From assembly GCA_010094025.1 (NCBI GenBank), contig ML991795.1:1-64000 (forward strand): a stretch of 64,000 nucleotides of DNA. Direction: 5' to 3'. Below are positions 22,986 to 33,694 of the stretch, one piece after another. Numbering within the stretch: position 1 is the first letter of the stretch; every line of letters starts with the position of its first letter. The position numbers and the translations under genes are program-made. Under the pieces are notes generated by a model. It saw nothing but the letters and a program-made list of their open reading frames with translations. It was not told the origin of the DNA and did no database searches. This DNA comes from Viridothelium virens. Lineage: Eukaryota; Ascomycota; Dothideomycetes; Trypetheliales; Trypetheliaceae.

Positions 22986-23774
22986 TTAGAGTTATAATCA
23001 GATTAGATTAGATTTAGATTAGATTAAGGGATCTCTGATTTTACTGAGGTTCTTCCATGGGTGTAATTAGACATAACAGTACCCACAACTCTCTAAAAAT
23101 AAAGGAGACAAGGTGTAAATAATAAAGCAGGTCAGCAGCAAGTTGGATTGCTTCATGTTTTCCAAATTAAGCAGTAAATAAAGCATAAAAAACATGAAAA
23201 ACATCAAAGTTGTAGACTTACTAGTAAATTTGGTGAGGGAGGCGAATTTTGACGCTAGTGGAGAAGTGGCCGCTATGGCGAACCTTGTCTAGGATAGAAG
23301 CGACATCCGAGATCCAAGTTATCGATGTACGCAGTCATTAATCAGTAGAAGCTCGTCAAAATTGAGAATGATGCGCTTTGTCGTGCTGAAAGATCTCGCC
23401 TAAAAGTTCTCTTGTATTATCGTATACGTAAATTTTGCTCTGGCTCTGCAACCCTTCTAGCGCCAAGAGTCCCGAAAGAGGCTTGTCAATGAACGAATCA
23501 GCCTTGGCATCCTCAAGCTTGCCTGATGCTGAAGAGACAGGGGACCGGCGACTCCGACGAGGGCTTTTTAAGTCGAGATCCTGCAAATCATGTCAGCCTT
23601 TTCCACCAACACTCATCAATCTTGTCCGTACCTAGCCTGGAAGGTCTAACTATCATTCGAGCCATCACGAAGACTCCCTTCTGACTTATAAAGTCGCCTT
23701 GCATCGCGAAAAGTGAGAATGGGAATTGCAACTTGATCCCAGGCATATCCGGCGGCCCAGGCATACCCGAGGGG

Positions 23775-25470
23775 ATGGATGCAGTCTCATTTGGTCTCGC
23801 TGTCTTTACGTGCATTGGAACCCTCAATGAGTAAGTGCCGCTTGCCACCAATCCGAATATAGATGAAACGCTTTTCTCACTAGCATTCACAGTCTCATGA
23901 AGAAAGCCTCAGACAAAGTCGCCGCCTACACCAATGCTAGTAAAGAGATACCAATGCTCCTGAAAGGAGTCCACCACCAATGTTTGAAGTTGAGGAAGGA
24001 CCTAGAATTCCTTCAGCATCTTAAAATTGAAGATACAGTCGACAATACGGAGCTCATCGAATTGCAGGAAGACGGCTTAAGTAAGCTTGAAAGAAATGCA
24101 GCAAAATTGGCTCGTACACTAGCACTGAACGGAAGGCCTTCATCGCGGGAGAAGTTAACATATGCGTTTAAGTACAAACCAGCTGTCACAAAATTCCACG
24201 AAGAGATTCAGCAATGGTACGCCAGATATTCTGTATCCTTCTATCTCCTCGCGCGCGTAATGGCCGTTCATGAGTACAACACCGTAGGTGCTAGCCAAAT
24301 TATGGAGACCGTTGCTGGACTCAAAGACGCAAGGCTTAGACTATTATCCAAAACCATGGAAAAGCCTGAAATGCTCGGGTCCAACGGCCATGAAATGGAT
24401 ATTCCAATTCGATTTACAACAGCAACAGTATCCCAAAACTATGCTGCAAGGCAGATAGTGTTGGATTACGTACCTGCTAAGTTTCCTGAATACGCTGAAA
24501 ATGCAAGAAGAGACATACAAGAACTCGCTTCGATACTATCGAATTTTGATCCACTTTCGACAGGCCTTCTTACTTGCGATCATGTTGCCGAGGTTAACGT
24601 AGACGACTGCCAGCTCTTTGTGTTGTCCTTTTCATTCCCCCCAGGTCTCAGTCAGCCTTGCGCACTGCGAGAGTTGCTACAGAGACGTCCATTGAAGGCA
24701 ATTCCAATCAATACGAGACTTGTTCTGGCTACATCCCTAACTACATCGGTAATTTGTATGCATGCCGCTTCCTTTGTACATAAGAACATACGGCCTGAGA
24801 CAATCCTCATCTTTGATGGACCCGAATCGACCAAGAATACGTTCTTAATTGGATTTGAGTTTTTCCGAAGTAATGAAAACCAAACCCAAAGAAGAGGGGA
24901 CGATTCTTGGACAATGGCGATATATCGCCATCCAAAACGTCAGGGTCTACACCCCGACTCGAACTATAGGATGCAACATGACATCTACAGTCTTGGAGTA
25001 TGTCTCCTGGAAATTGGACTGTGGGAATGCTTTGTGTACTATTCGTTCGAGGACGACGATCGTGGCCTTCCAAGGTATGACTTCAGTATACCATAAAATC
25101 ACGGACGTATCTATGTATATGTTTTAATGCGTCATAACAGAGACGAGGTCGCTCGCCCAGGAGACGTATTTAATGTACACCCCAGGAGCACGCCCGAGAG
25201 ACCGCACGAGCTGCATGCGCGCGAAACCAAGCTACGTCTTGAGAATCTGGCTAGGGACAGACTGCCGGCATACATGGGGAAGAAGTACACGAATGTTGTT
25301 CTTGCCTGCTTGACTTGTCTGGAGGATCCTCAGTTTGGCCGCGATCTGGATAATGACAACGGTTTGATTATCGGAACGCGCTTTATCAAGATGGTACGTG
25401 GATGGTATTTCTCATCGATGTCTACTCATGCGAATAGGTCTATCAAGAACTCCAATCTATCAGTGTGTGA
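23775..25470 (+). CDS. HeLo-like N-terminal domain plus pseudokinase domain protein
   Basis: Exons 23775-23830, 23893-25074, 25141-25393 and 25438-25470, with introns 23831-23892, 25075-25140 and 25394-25437, give 507 residues. The first exon encodes the hydrophobic N-terminus MDAVSFGLAVFTCIGTLND, the usual beginning of fungal HeLo/HeLo-like (prion-inhibition-and-propagation) domains. A long helical region follows (about 20-220). The C-terminal half is kinase-like, with VHKNIRPETIL in place of HRD-x-K-x-x-N and LIGFEFF in place of DFG, so the catalytic Asp and metal-binding Asp are absent; DIYSLGVCLLEIGLWE marks helix F. HeLo-type domains form membrane pores in fungal programmed cell death (HET-S, HELLP); whether this one does is unknown. 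It lies divergent to the tandem kinase gene across the repeat region. Confidence 0.82.
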
Positions 25471-25871
25471 ATGAAGGATGACACAGTTGTACCAATTGTC
25501 TATATCGGCATTTTTGGAAACCTAGAAAATTGCCGCAGACAAGCGATTCACGTTAGCGATTATCATGAGGGCAGCGATGATGTCGACTCAGCTCTTACCC
25601 ATTCGGTTTTGGCTTTTGCTCAACCTGCCATTCCAGAATGGCAGGACCAGAATACGACGAAAACATTTAAGATATCAACACCTAAATAGACCGGTATGCA
25701 ATCTAACTAAAAATATTCTCCTCACTTTGTCAATATAATATTCAATTCAGTAGGGCAAACATTGCTGTGTATGTCTACCTAGTCAAGGATTCTGCTCGGC
25801 ATCAGGTTGTGTTGGTTGAAAATGGAAATTTACAGCGCCACCAACTTTTGGGGAATCAAGTATAGAGATGA
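25471..25871. other. Intergenic, convergent 3' ends
   Basis: About 400 bp between converging genes. A plus-strand frame (25471-25689) directly follows the HeLo-like gene stop and may be 3' UTR; it shows no family signal. Confidence 0.45.
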
Positions 25872-28624
25872 TTAAATAATGGCAGCTGGAAACAAACTTG
25901 CCTCGCGCCATCTCTCTCTTGCCGTATCGACGTACGCTTTTTTGACCTCTGCTCCACTGCTCCATGCGTCGAGAAGCAACAATCCTTCGATTGCCTCTTC
26001 AAGCTCAATGTTCTCCAACTTTAGTAATGCCTGCATTTGCTTCTCGTTCTCGGATTGTGACGTTGGCTCGAGCTGTTGTCGGACCTTGAGATAGGCGTGG
26101 ATGTGTCGTGGGCTATTTTTGTGTCGGGAGAGGAAGGCTTCATTGTGAGCGACAAGGTCTGTGGACTTAGGAAGAAGCGTAAAATTCTTTTCGATGATGG
26201 AAGATATCGGCTCTGGAAGGGGCTCCGAGAGCGACGAAACTAATTGCCATCAGCTTAGTGCCCAACAGAGACTAGGACCATTTTTTTTTTTAAAAAAAAA
26301 AGAGACTCACGCGTCATTCGGAAGCGAGTGGCTTGTTCGTGAAGACTTGGATTTTCTGAATCGAGGCTGGAAGCCGCTAAAAGACACTTCAGAGCAAGGA
26401 GGTACTTTTCTGCAGGAAATTGTGAATAAATCTCTACCAGTGACAGTAGGCAAAAACTTACTTCTTCTCAGGTAGACCTCAAAGCCAATATTCTGCCCCT
26501 CTATATTCTTCGGGCTCATTTCGAGAAGAGGTGTTAGAAATTTCGTCGCCTCTTCGAGCGGCTCCTTCGTTTCCACAAGTTTGGATCCAGTCGGATCAGG
26601 ATCCTCCTTCTTCGGCTCTCCATCCGCACCGGTTCCGCCTTTTTTCGCAGCATTCTTTTTCTCGACCTCCTTCGCCTCAGCCTCTTTCTTTTCTTGGTCC
26701 TTCTTCGCCTTCTTCAGTGCCTTTTTCCTTTCATTTGCGTCCATGCCGTCCATATCTGGTACGCCATTAGCCAGAGATGCATGAGCAATCTCAGGCTTGT
26801 CATGTAACAGTAAATATACTTGGATGGCAGAAAGTGCTGCTCTTGTATAGAATGGATGGTCCCGTAATTCGTCCTCCCATCGAACCATGTCAATGTACGC
26901 TCGTATTTGTCCCTTTCGTAGCGAAAAACTGTGGAAGTCGAATTGGTCTTCGTGCCAGGTTTCGAAGATATCGTAGAGAGCTCTGAAGCGTTTCAAGGCC
27001 AACCCAAGCTTTCGCTGCCGGAAATATGACTCACCGTCTTCGGTGAGGTACCATATGCACTGCATGTCGTGTAAGTCGCCCAACGCACCACCCACAGTCT
27101 CATTCCTAGTGAATTTGCTCATGGTGTTGATAGCCTTATCGTTCTCATCATTGCGTAGCTGATATTTGGCACATTTCGTGTTCATGTAGCGATCCCTTTC
27201 ATCAAGGGTCCGGGCATGGTTCATTGTCTCAGCGGCTCTCTGGAGATTTCCGTAGTGCTTCCAAATGCGAGCCTTGGTCATATTATAGTACACTGCAGAA
27301 GGATCTGATTCGATAGCTTTGTCAATATACTCAAGTGCTTTGACTAAATTGCGACTCATGTGATAGTCGTAATGCTGGGCAAGGAAATAATAGACGGACG
27401 GATGGAAATTCTTCGAAGTTTCGCCATCGGATTGCTTTTCAGCGCTGCCATTTACGACGGTCTCGGACGCATAGCCCTCGACAAGATCCTGAATGACCTG
27501 TTTCTTCTCCGAATTACTGTATAGAGCTTTAATGTTTGGGAAAGTGGATGGCACGCCTTTGGTAAGCATTCGTCGGAGGTAACGGTCAGCAGCTTTGCGG
27601 AAATCGTCCCCTACAGCAAGTCAGCAAGCCTCAAGGAGTTATTGGGAGCGCTCGTACCGTCCAGGAAATCAAGCGGTATTCGTCGAGCAGCGTCTATCCG
27701 CTCGCCTTGTTGCGCGTATGAGTCATATAACTCATTCAATTTTTGCCGAGATCCCTTGTCTGACTTGTCAAGGCCCAACGATTTCTCGAGACCATCGTAG
27801 TAAGCTCTGTACTCGTTGTTCCTTGCCAATAGATCTCTGTACGCTTGTGCGGCCTCTTCTTTCTTGTCTAAGCGAAGTAGATAGTCTGCTCGCATCTCCA
27901 TGACTGCAGTCCGATCGAGATTGTTCTTCGTTATAGCTTCAAGATGATCTAGTGCGCGCTGGAATTCCCCCGTCTCTGCGATTATAGTGTTTTTGTATAA
28001 TACGGCCTCTGAATGTTCGATATCCGACTTTGGTGGGGTCTGTTTTAACGTGTCTTCATAAGTCGTAAGTATTTTTTCCGCTTCCTGGAGCTCTCCTGCA
28101 AGATGGTATGCCACTGCCAGGGCAGTCCAATTCTGTCTTATCTGCGGACGCTGTTGCAACATAGTTTTTCTGCTTTGTATGTAGCCCTGAAAGTCTCGCA
28201 TTTGTATTTGTAGGAGTGCCAAATCCCGTTGAATCTGGATTGAGTCCGATTCTATCTTTAACGCAAACTTGTATGCTTTGATCGCTTCCTCGAAATTTTT
28301 CACCGAACGCCACAGCAGGCCGTAGACATGCCAGCAGACGTGCGATTTCATGTCATTCTTCAGCGCGAGTTTGGCTAGTGCAAACGCTTCATCGGTCTGA
28401 CCCTGTGAGTTTTGTATGAGAGATTTCATTGCTTGGGTGTCGCCATGATTGGGATTCTTTCGTAATATCTGTTCGGCAGCTTTAAGACCTGATCAAAGTC
28501 GTTAGACAGACGGGGCTGCAGTGAGCTGAATTTGGAGCTGACCTTTCTTGTACTGCTTTGACTCATAGTATTTGATGACCTGACGGAACAATGATTGCTC
28601 TTTCGAGCTCAATTGCTGTGGCAT
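25872..28624 (-). CDS. nat1: N-terminal acetyltransferase A auxiliary subunit (Naa15/Nat1)
   Basis: Five exons (28624-28543, 28488-27658, 27610-26462, 26409-26311, 26239-25872) joined by four introns of 47-71 nt give 842 residues, the family's normal size. The N-terminus MPQQLSSKEQSLFRQVIKYY is diagnostic, followed by TPR-type helical repeats throughout (HVYGLLWRSVKNFEEAIKAY, WTALAVAYHLAGELQEAE, YNMTKARIWKHYGN). The Lys/Glu-rich block (NERKKALKKAKKDQEKKEAE) before the last third is also typical. Naa15 anchors the catalytic Naa10 to the ribosome and forms NatA, which acetylates Ala, Ser, Thr, Gly and Cys N-termini co-translationally. The fourth intron carries an unusual T-run/A-run tract (26280-26301). 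Confidence is very high because every splice restores conserved sequence. Confidence 0.95.
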
Positions 28625-29055
28625 GGTGAGTGGAAGCCTATGTTAGGCCCGGATAAGAGGTTCACGACTGTTTGTGGGCATCGGCGAAGCACTTGTAGGA
28701 TTGAGGTTATGGATGGCGAATCATGAGAGCCATCAAGCTATGAAGGCTCTGCGAATGTGAGAGATTGAGAATTCAGAAGTCCAAGTTTCGAAACGTAAAA
28801 GGTCTCATTGGGCGCGGCGTTGGCGTGCAGGTTCGTGATTGTCGGTGAATCTCCCCGCGCTGTCTCGTGTTCACAAAACTTGACGCTCTGACACCTGCAT
28901 CATATCGCACCAACTCAACATCCCTGTAATCGTCTGCTAGATTTTAGATTTTCTCGTGGAACTGACTGAACATCTGTCATATCACTTCGCAGTATGATAA
29001 CGTTGCTATAATTAAGAATTTTTTGTACATGGCTGAACCTCTGCGCTCTGATACT
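28625..29055. other. Intergenic
   Basis: Promoter side of the Naa15 gene and 3' side of the alpha/beta hydrolase gene (both minus strand). No gene seen. Confidence 0.5.
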
Positions 29056-30467
29056 TCATAGCTTTGACTTTCCCAACCAGTCCTCGCCCTGTATCTTCGC
29101 TAAGAATTCCTCGCTCATTGTCGTCTTCTCTCGGAGAGACAGTCTGTCCCATTCTTCTGCTTCTTGTCTCTCGAGCTCTTGCCACTCCTTCCCTGCACGC
29201 TCTGAAAGCCACTCGGCGCAAGTCTGCGCTGTCTCACTTACCTTCTCCATGGGGATAAGATGTCCTGTTTTGTCAAACACGACCTCCTTTACATTCCCTG
29301 CTTTGATCCCACCATTTCCGCCAATACCCGTCCCAGTGTTGGTGAGTTTATCGGCACGCAGTTGGGGAGCTGACATTGCTGACTCACTGCCAAATATGTA
29401 CATCACCGGAGGTCGTAGGTGAGGCAGCTGACCGAAAGTAATGAGTGGTTCAGGCCTATAGAACGGTGAGGACTGGCTATCTGTTACTGGTACATCTGGA
29501 TGCGTTCTCCCATTAGGATCGACGTTCCGATTGGGTCGCATAAATGTGAAAACCTCCATATGTTTCGTCGTTTTAAGAGTGACCTCTTTCTGTTCCGACC
29601 CAGCGGTTCTCCTGGAAGGCTCAGTATCCTCTAGGCTGGCTTTTAACGAGTGCTCTGAGCTTGAGTCGGGATACAGAGCTGTGGGTAATTCTCGCAGGCC
29701 ATGTTGGACCCAAAGGTCGAGTACACGAGGATCCCAGCTCTGATAGAACTTGCTCCGCTTGAAGGCAGCAGCCGCGGCAGCTCTTGAAGGCCAACGATCT
29801 CTGCGACCAGACGACGCTTGCGCTGGACCATAGTTACCTTGCATTGAAGCATATCTTTGAATTACTGGGTCGATCAAGACTATGGTCTCTAGTAATCGAG
29901 GGTGTATTAGAGAGAGATTGACGAGATTATTGCCTCCCATGCTGTGACCTATGCCTACGATGGGCCGTGGCATTTCCTCACGAAAATGATTGACCATTTG
30001 GAGCATATCTCTAGAATGGTCGTACCAAGAGGCTAAATTGGAGCGTCAGATTATACCTGTGTCGTTTAATCTGAAGACTTACGGTCATTTCCCAATAAGC
30101 CTTCATTGACAACACTACTTGCCCCCTGAAAAGAAACGTCCGCAATCCAAATACTTCGTATTGAGATTCCGTAATGCCGTGACTGGTCCAGTAGCTCATC
30201 CCATAGTGGCTCGTACAATTCCTAGAAGGATATTTATTTGCAGCCCTCCAGGAGTAAATGCTTGGATCTTACCTTAGGAAAGCCATTGGCGTGGGCGGCG
30301 AGTATTGTTATACTTCCTTCGGGGGGGTCGGCATTTCTCAGAGGTATGTATTGCTTGATAACGAACTTGATGAGATCTTCTTGCTTGTTGGCTGTTGAAC
30401 GTGGATAATGCCGAATGTGTTGGCCTGGAAGCACATGCTCTCGTATTCGAAACTTTTGGGCCGACAT
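29056..30467 (-). CDS. Peroxisomal alpha/beta hydrolase (Lpx1/AKT2-like)
   Basis: Exons 30467-30273, 30221-30083 and 30032-29056, with introns 30222-30272 (GTAAGA..TTCTAG) and 30033-30082 (GTAAGT..TTTAG), give 436 residues. The protein ends in SKL, a perfect type 1 peroxisomal targeting signal. Catalytic features are ITILAAHANGFPK (oxyanion strand), the nucleophile elbow GIGHSMGGNN, and the C-terminal His in FDKTGHLIPME. The family includes the yeast peroxisomal lipase Lpx1 and the AKT2 hydrolase of Alternaria, which acts in a peroxisome-linked secondary pathway; most relatives are uncharacterised. An acyl-ester or thioester substrate in the peroxisome is likely. It is divergent from the BRCT gene, 455 bp away. 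Confidence 0.9.
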
Positions 30468-30922
30468 AGCAAACGGCTTATGGAGCTGTTCGGTAATGTC
30501 GAATCAGAGGGAACAACCGTTCAATGAGCAAGGTTTTGATACGATATAAGTCTTTATATGCCAGTCGGTGTCAAGGAGGATGCAGAGATTGGTGGGCGGT
30601 ACTTCGCAACCAGACTACTTCAATCCATCGAGCCCAAACGAATGATATCACAGGTCTCTGGAAGCACGGACGACATGAAACAATAGCAGGGAAACGATGT
30701 TGAGGCGACATACTGCAGGTGACATGATCCCAATGATCCCTCTCCAAAGTATTCGGGTCGGCCCGAGGTTTAGAGTACCTCTTACAATGACGCACCTGAC
30801 GCTCGGACAACAAAACAAATGCACGTGAGAGCGCGGCGCGGCGTTTAGAACCGTGACATGCAAGTCGAATTTACACCCCAACCCATTTCTGCTCCAAACG
30901 AAACTTGACCAAGTAATGTCTC
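30468..30922. promoter_or_regulatory. Shared divergent promoter region
   Basis: 455 bp between the start codons of the hydrolase (minus) and the Rtt107-like gene (plus). Both promoters must lie here; no specific element is identified. Confidence 0.5.
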
Positions 30923-33694
30923 ATGGCCGGCGAGAGGGTTCAGAAAAGCCCGAACAAGATTTTTGTTGGTGTGCGATTCGGCGTAATTCCCAGTGAGGAT
31001 TTGGACGAGGAGTTTACACTCAAAGTACGCGTCTGCAATATCCAACAGGACGCGTAGAATCTTAATGCTGACTGACGTAGATTATAAAATCCCTCCAGGA
31101 TAATGGAGCAGAATACGTACCTCTGAATAAACATGGTCGTCTTGACGAAGTCAATTTGTATACACATATCATCGCGACGACCTCAGACTTCCCGGACTAC
31201 GACAACGCGGCCGACAGTTTGATACCAGTTATTACCCCCACCTGGATTGAACACAGTCTGCAGAAGCAGAAGCGGTCGAATACCAGAGGCTTCACTCCTG
31301 ACCCTAGACTTTTCTTCTCCGATGTTGTCCTTCACTGCATGGACATCCCTGAAGGAGACAAGGATGCGATTATTGGTGGTGTTCTAGCCATGGGAGGAAC
31401 ATACTCGTCCAATTTGTCGGGTATTGTGACACACATTGTTGCACTGACGGAAGATGATAGCAGATGTGAAAAGGCAAAGACAAAGAATCCCCAGTGCAAG
31501 GTGGTCTTGCCACATTGGTTTGACGACTGTCTCAAATTGGGGAAGAAAATCGACGAACGGCCGTATACGTTCCCGGATCCAGAAATCTTAAATTCCGAAT
31601 TCTCTGGCCCTGTGCTAAAACACAGGGAGAATCAAGACGCTTTTGTTCCTTCCAGAAAGACAGACTCAGAGGGATTGCCGGAAGACGTTTTCCCAGCATC
31701 TTCGCCGAGTCCAAGTCGCAGAGCGCTGGACATATTTAGCGGTCAAAATGTCAAATTATCTCAGGATCTTGACATTGGCCTTCGACTTCGCGGTACCTTG
31801 GAAGGCCTGATCCGATCGGCTGGTGGATATGTAACGGAAAACATTTCGAGCGCCGATACCTATGTGTGTCAATATAGGGATGGATCCGACTACATCCATG
31901 CGTCTCATGCTGGAAAATCTGTTGGATCCTTGCTCTGGTTATACCACATGTTGAAGAAAAACACTTGGACAAATCCCATGCGGCGTCTACTTCACTACCC
32001 GATTCCTCGTAATGGCATGGACTGTTTCAAGGATTGTCGAATCAGCATCAGTAACTATACTGGCGATGCTAGGACCTATCTCCAGGATCTGGTAGCAGCT
32101 AGCGGCGCTCGATTCACCGGTAACCTAAGTCAAAACAACACACATTTGATCACAGCGCATACACTTTCAGATAAATGCGATGCGGCAAGAGAATGGAATG
32201 TCAACGTTGTCAATCATCTTTGGGTCGAGGAGAGTTATGCAAAATGCGAGGTCCAAACACTGAGCAATCCTCGATATACGCACTTCCCTAAACGAACAAA
32301 CCTAGGTGAAGTGGTGGGCAAGACTGGCATTGACAGAGAGGTGCTGAGGCAGTGGCATCGGGAACAAGGGTTGGGAAAGACTCCTACAAAGGCAAAAGCG
32401 AAATCGAACATGCAGTTACAAGAGCCTTCACCTCAGAAACAGGGGCAATCAACAGAGCAGGAGCAAAAATCGTTCGGTTCTAGTCTCGCTGAATTGACAA
32501 ATGATGGTAGCGAGCACTCGACGCCTTTGACTAGTAAGGCACACCGCGCTCGTAACATGACTCTTCCGACGCGCACACCAGCCGCAAACAAGACAGCAGC
32601 CGGCAAAGAGAATGAAACACCCCCAACGACGGGTAAACGAGGTGCCAAAGAGCGTGCAGTGAACAAAATGCATGATTTAGCGCCCGATATAGCGCTGTAC
32701 GAGAAAGAAATGAAGAGGAAGGGTGGTGTTATCCATGGTAGACGAAGAGTAAACGAGGTTGATGACGCAAAGAAAGGAAAAGAGGTCAATGCAGGAAGGA
32801 AGAGAAGTCATGTTGAGAGCGAAGAAGACGACGAGGATGACGAAGGGGAAGAGGTACCGACAAAATTCAAAGAAAAAGGAAAGGCGAAGAGAGCGAAGCA
32901 CCCACTTCCACCCATTGACCATCGCATGCTACTGACCGGCGCCATCGAGTACGTCGCGGATGACAAGAAGGAGGCTAACTTAAAGGTAAGCATTCCTCGC
33001 ACTTGCAGACTACTACAGTCTTTTTCTATTGGGACTAACTCCTTCCCTATAGGCACAACTCCGCAACATGGGTATACTCCTCACCGGCAACCCTGCCGAA
33101 GCCACCATTCTCTGCGCGCCGAAAGTGATGCGCACCCGCAAGTTTGTCGCCGCACTCGCCGCCGGGCCCCTCGTCGTCCACACCTCTTTCCTTGACTATT
33201 GCATCAAGCACGACTCCCCTCCACCAACTGCCAGCCATGCTCTAGGCAACGATCGCGATACCAAAGAGCGGTTCGGCTTCCACATCTCGAAGGTGATCGG
33301 TCGTGCCAGGATGAATCAGAGACGCCTGTTGAGGGGCTGGACGATCTTCTGTACGGAGGCGGTCAACGGTGGGTTCGATACGTATAAGGAGATCGTCAGT
33401 CTGAATGGGGGACAGTGTTTCTTGTGGAAGGGGAGAGAGAGCGTCAATGTGACGAAGCGGAAGCCATTACCGGATGCGGGGGACGAGAGTCAAAATCAGG
33501 GCGGCGAGGAAGAAGAGGATGTGCTGTATTTAATCAGTGGGACTGGGAAGAACGAGACGGTGCTGTGGGGAAAGTTTCGGGCCCTGGCAGAGAAGCACGA
33601 CATGAGGCCGAGAATTGTGAAGCCTGATTGGTTGTTGTCATGTGCAATGGCGCAGCAGGTGGAGTGGAACGAGGAGTACGAGCTTGAGGGTTAA
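30923..33694 (+). CDS. Six-BRCT DNA-damage scaffold protein (Rtt107/Brc1-like)
   Basis: Exons 30923-31024, 31081-32985 and 33053-33694, with introns 31025-31080 (GTACGC..CGTAG) and 32986-33052 (GTAAGC..CTATAG), give 882 residues. The protein starts with a BRCT domain (KIFVGVRFGVIPSEDLDEEF, then TWIEHSL). A second follows at about 100-180 (FSDVVLHCMDIPEGDKDAII, HWFDDCLKLG). Two more occupy about 240-430, ending with VNHLWVEESYA. A charged disordered linker of about 200 residues (with KRKGGVIHGRR and an acidic ESEEDDEDDEGEE run) leads to a C-terminal BRCT pair (LLTGAIEYV, PDWLLSCA). This is the Rtt107/Brc1 layout. In yeasts the C-terminal pair binds phosphorylated H2A and the N-terminal repeats bind Smc5/6 and other replication-stress factors in the nucleus. 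Confidence 0.92.

Larger units (their letters stand above)
22400..23303. mobile_element. Fold-back element / MITE-like non-autonomous transposon
   Basis: The outer arms are inverted copies. The left arm, 22400-22510, contains ACGGCCACTTC, CGTCAAAAT and CTCACCAAATTTACTA. The right arm, 23205-23303, contains the reverse complements of the same words in the same order. Inside, a 19-bp tandem array on the left (22601-22858) faces shorter, inverted copies of the same unit on the right (22892-22985). The whole can therefore fold into a long hairpin with an AT-rich loop. There is no transposase frame inside. No clean target-site duplication could be read. The arms are diverged (gaps and mismatches), which suggests an old insertion. 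Confidence 0.65.
20255..23774. other. Large intergenic region with repeats between two kinase-like genes
   Basis: About 3.5 kb, the longest gene-free stretch in the window, separating the divergent tandem-kinase and HeLo-like genes. It contains a 58-bp tandem duplication (20680-20794) and a 0.9-kb fold-back element (22400-23303). The rest is AT-rich with only short open frames. On the minus strand 23356-23890 is coding-like but overlaps exon 1 of the HeLo-like gene (see findings). Confidence 0.55.
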
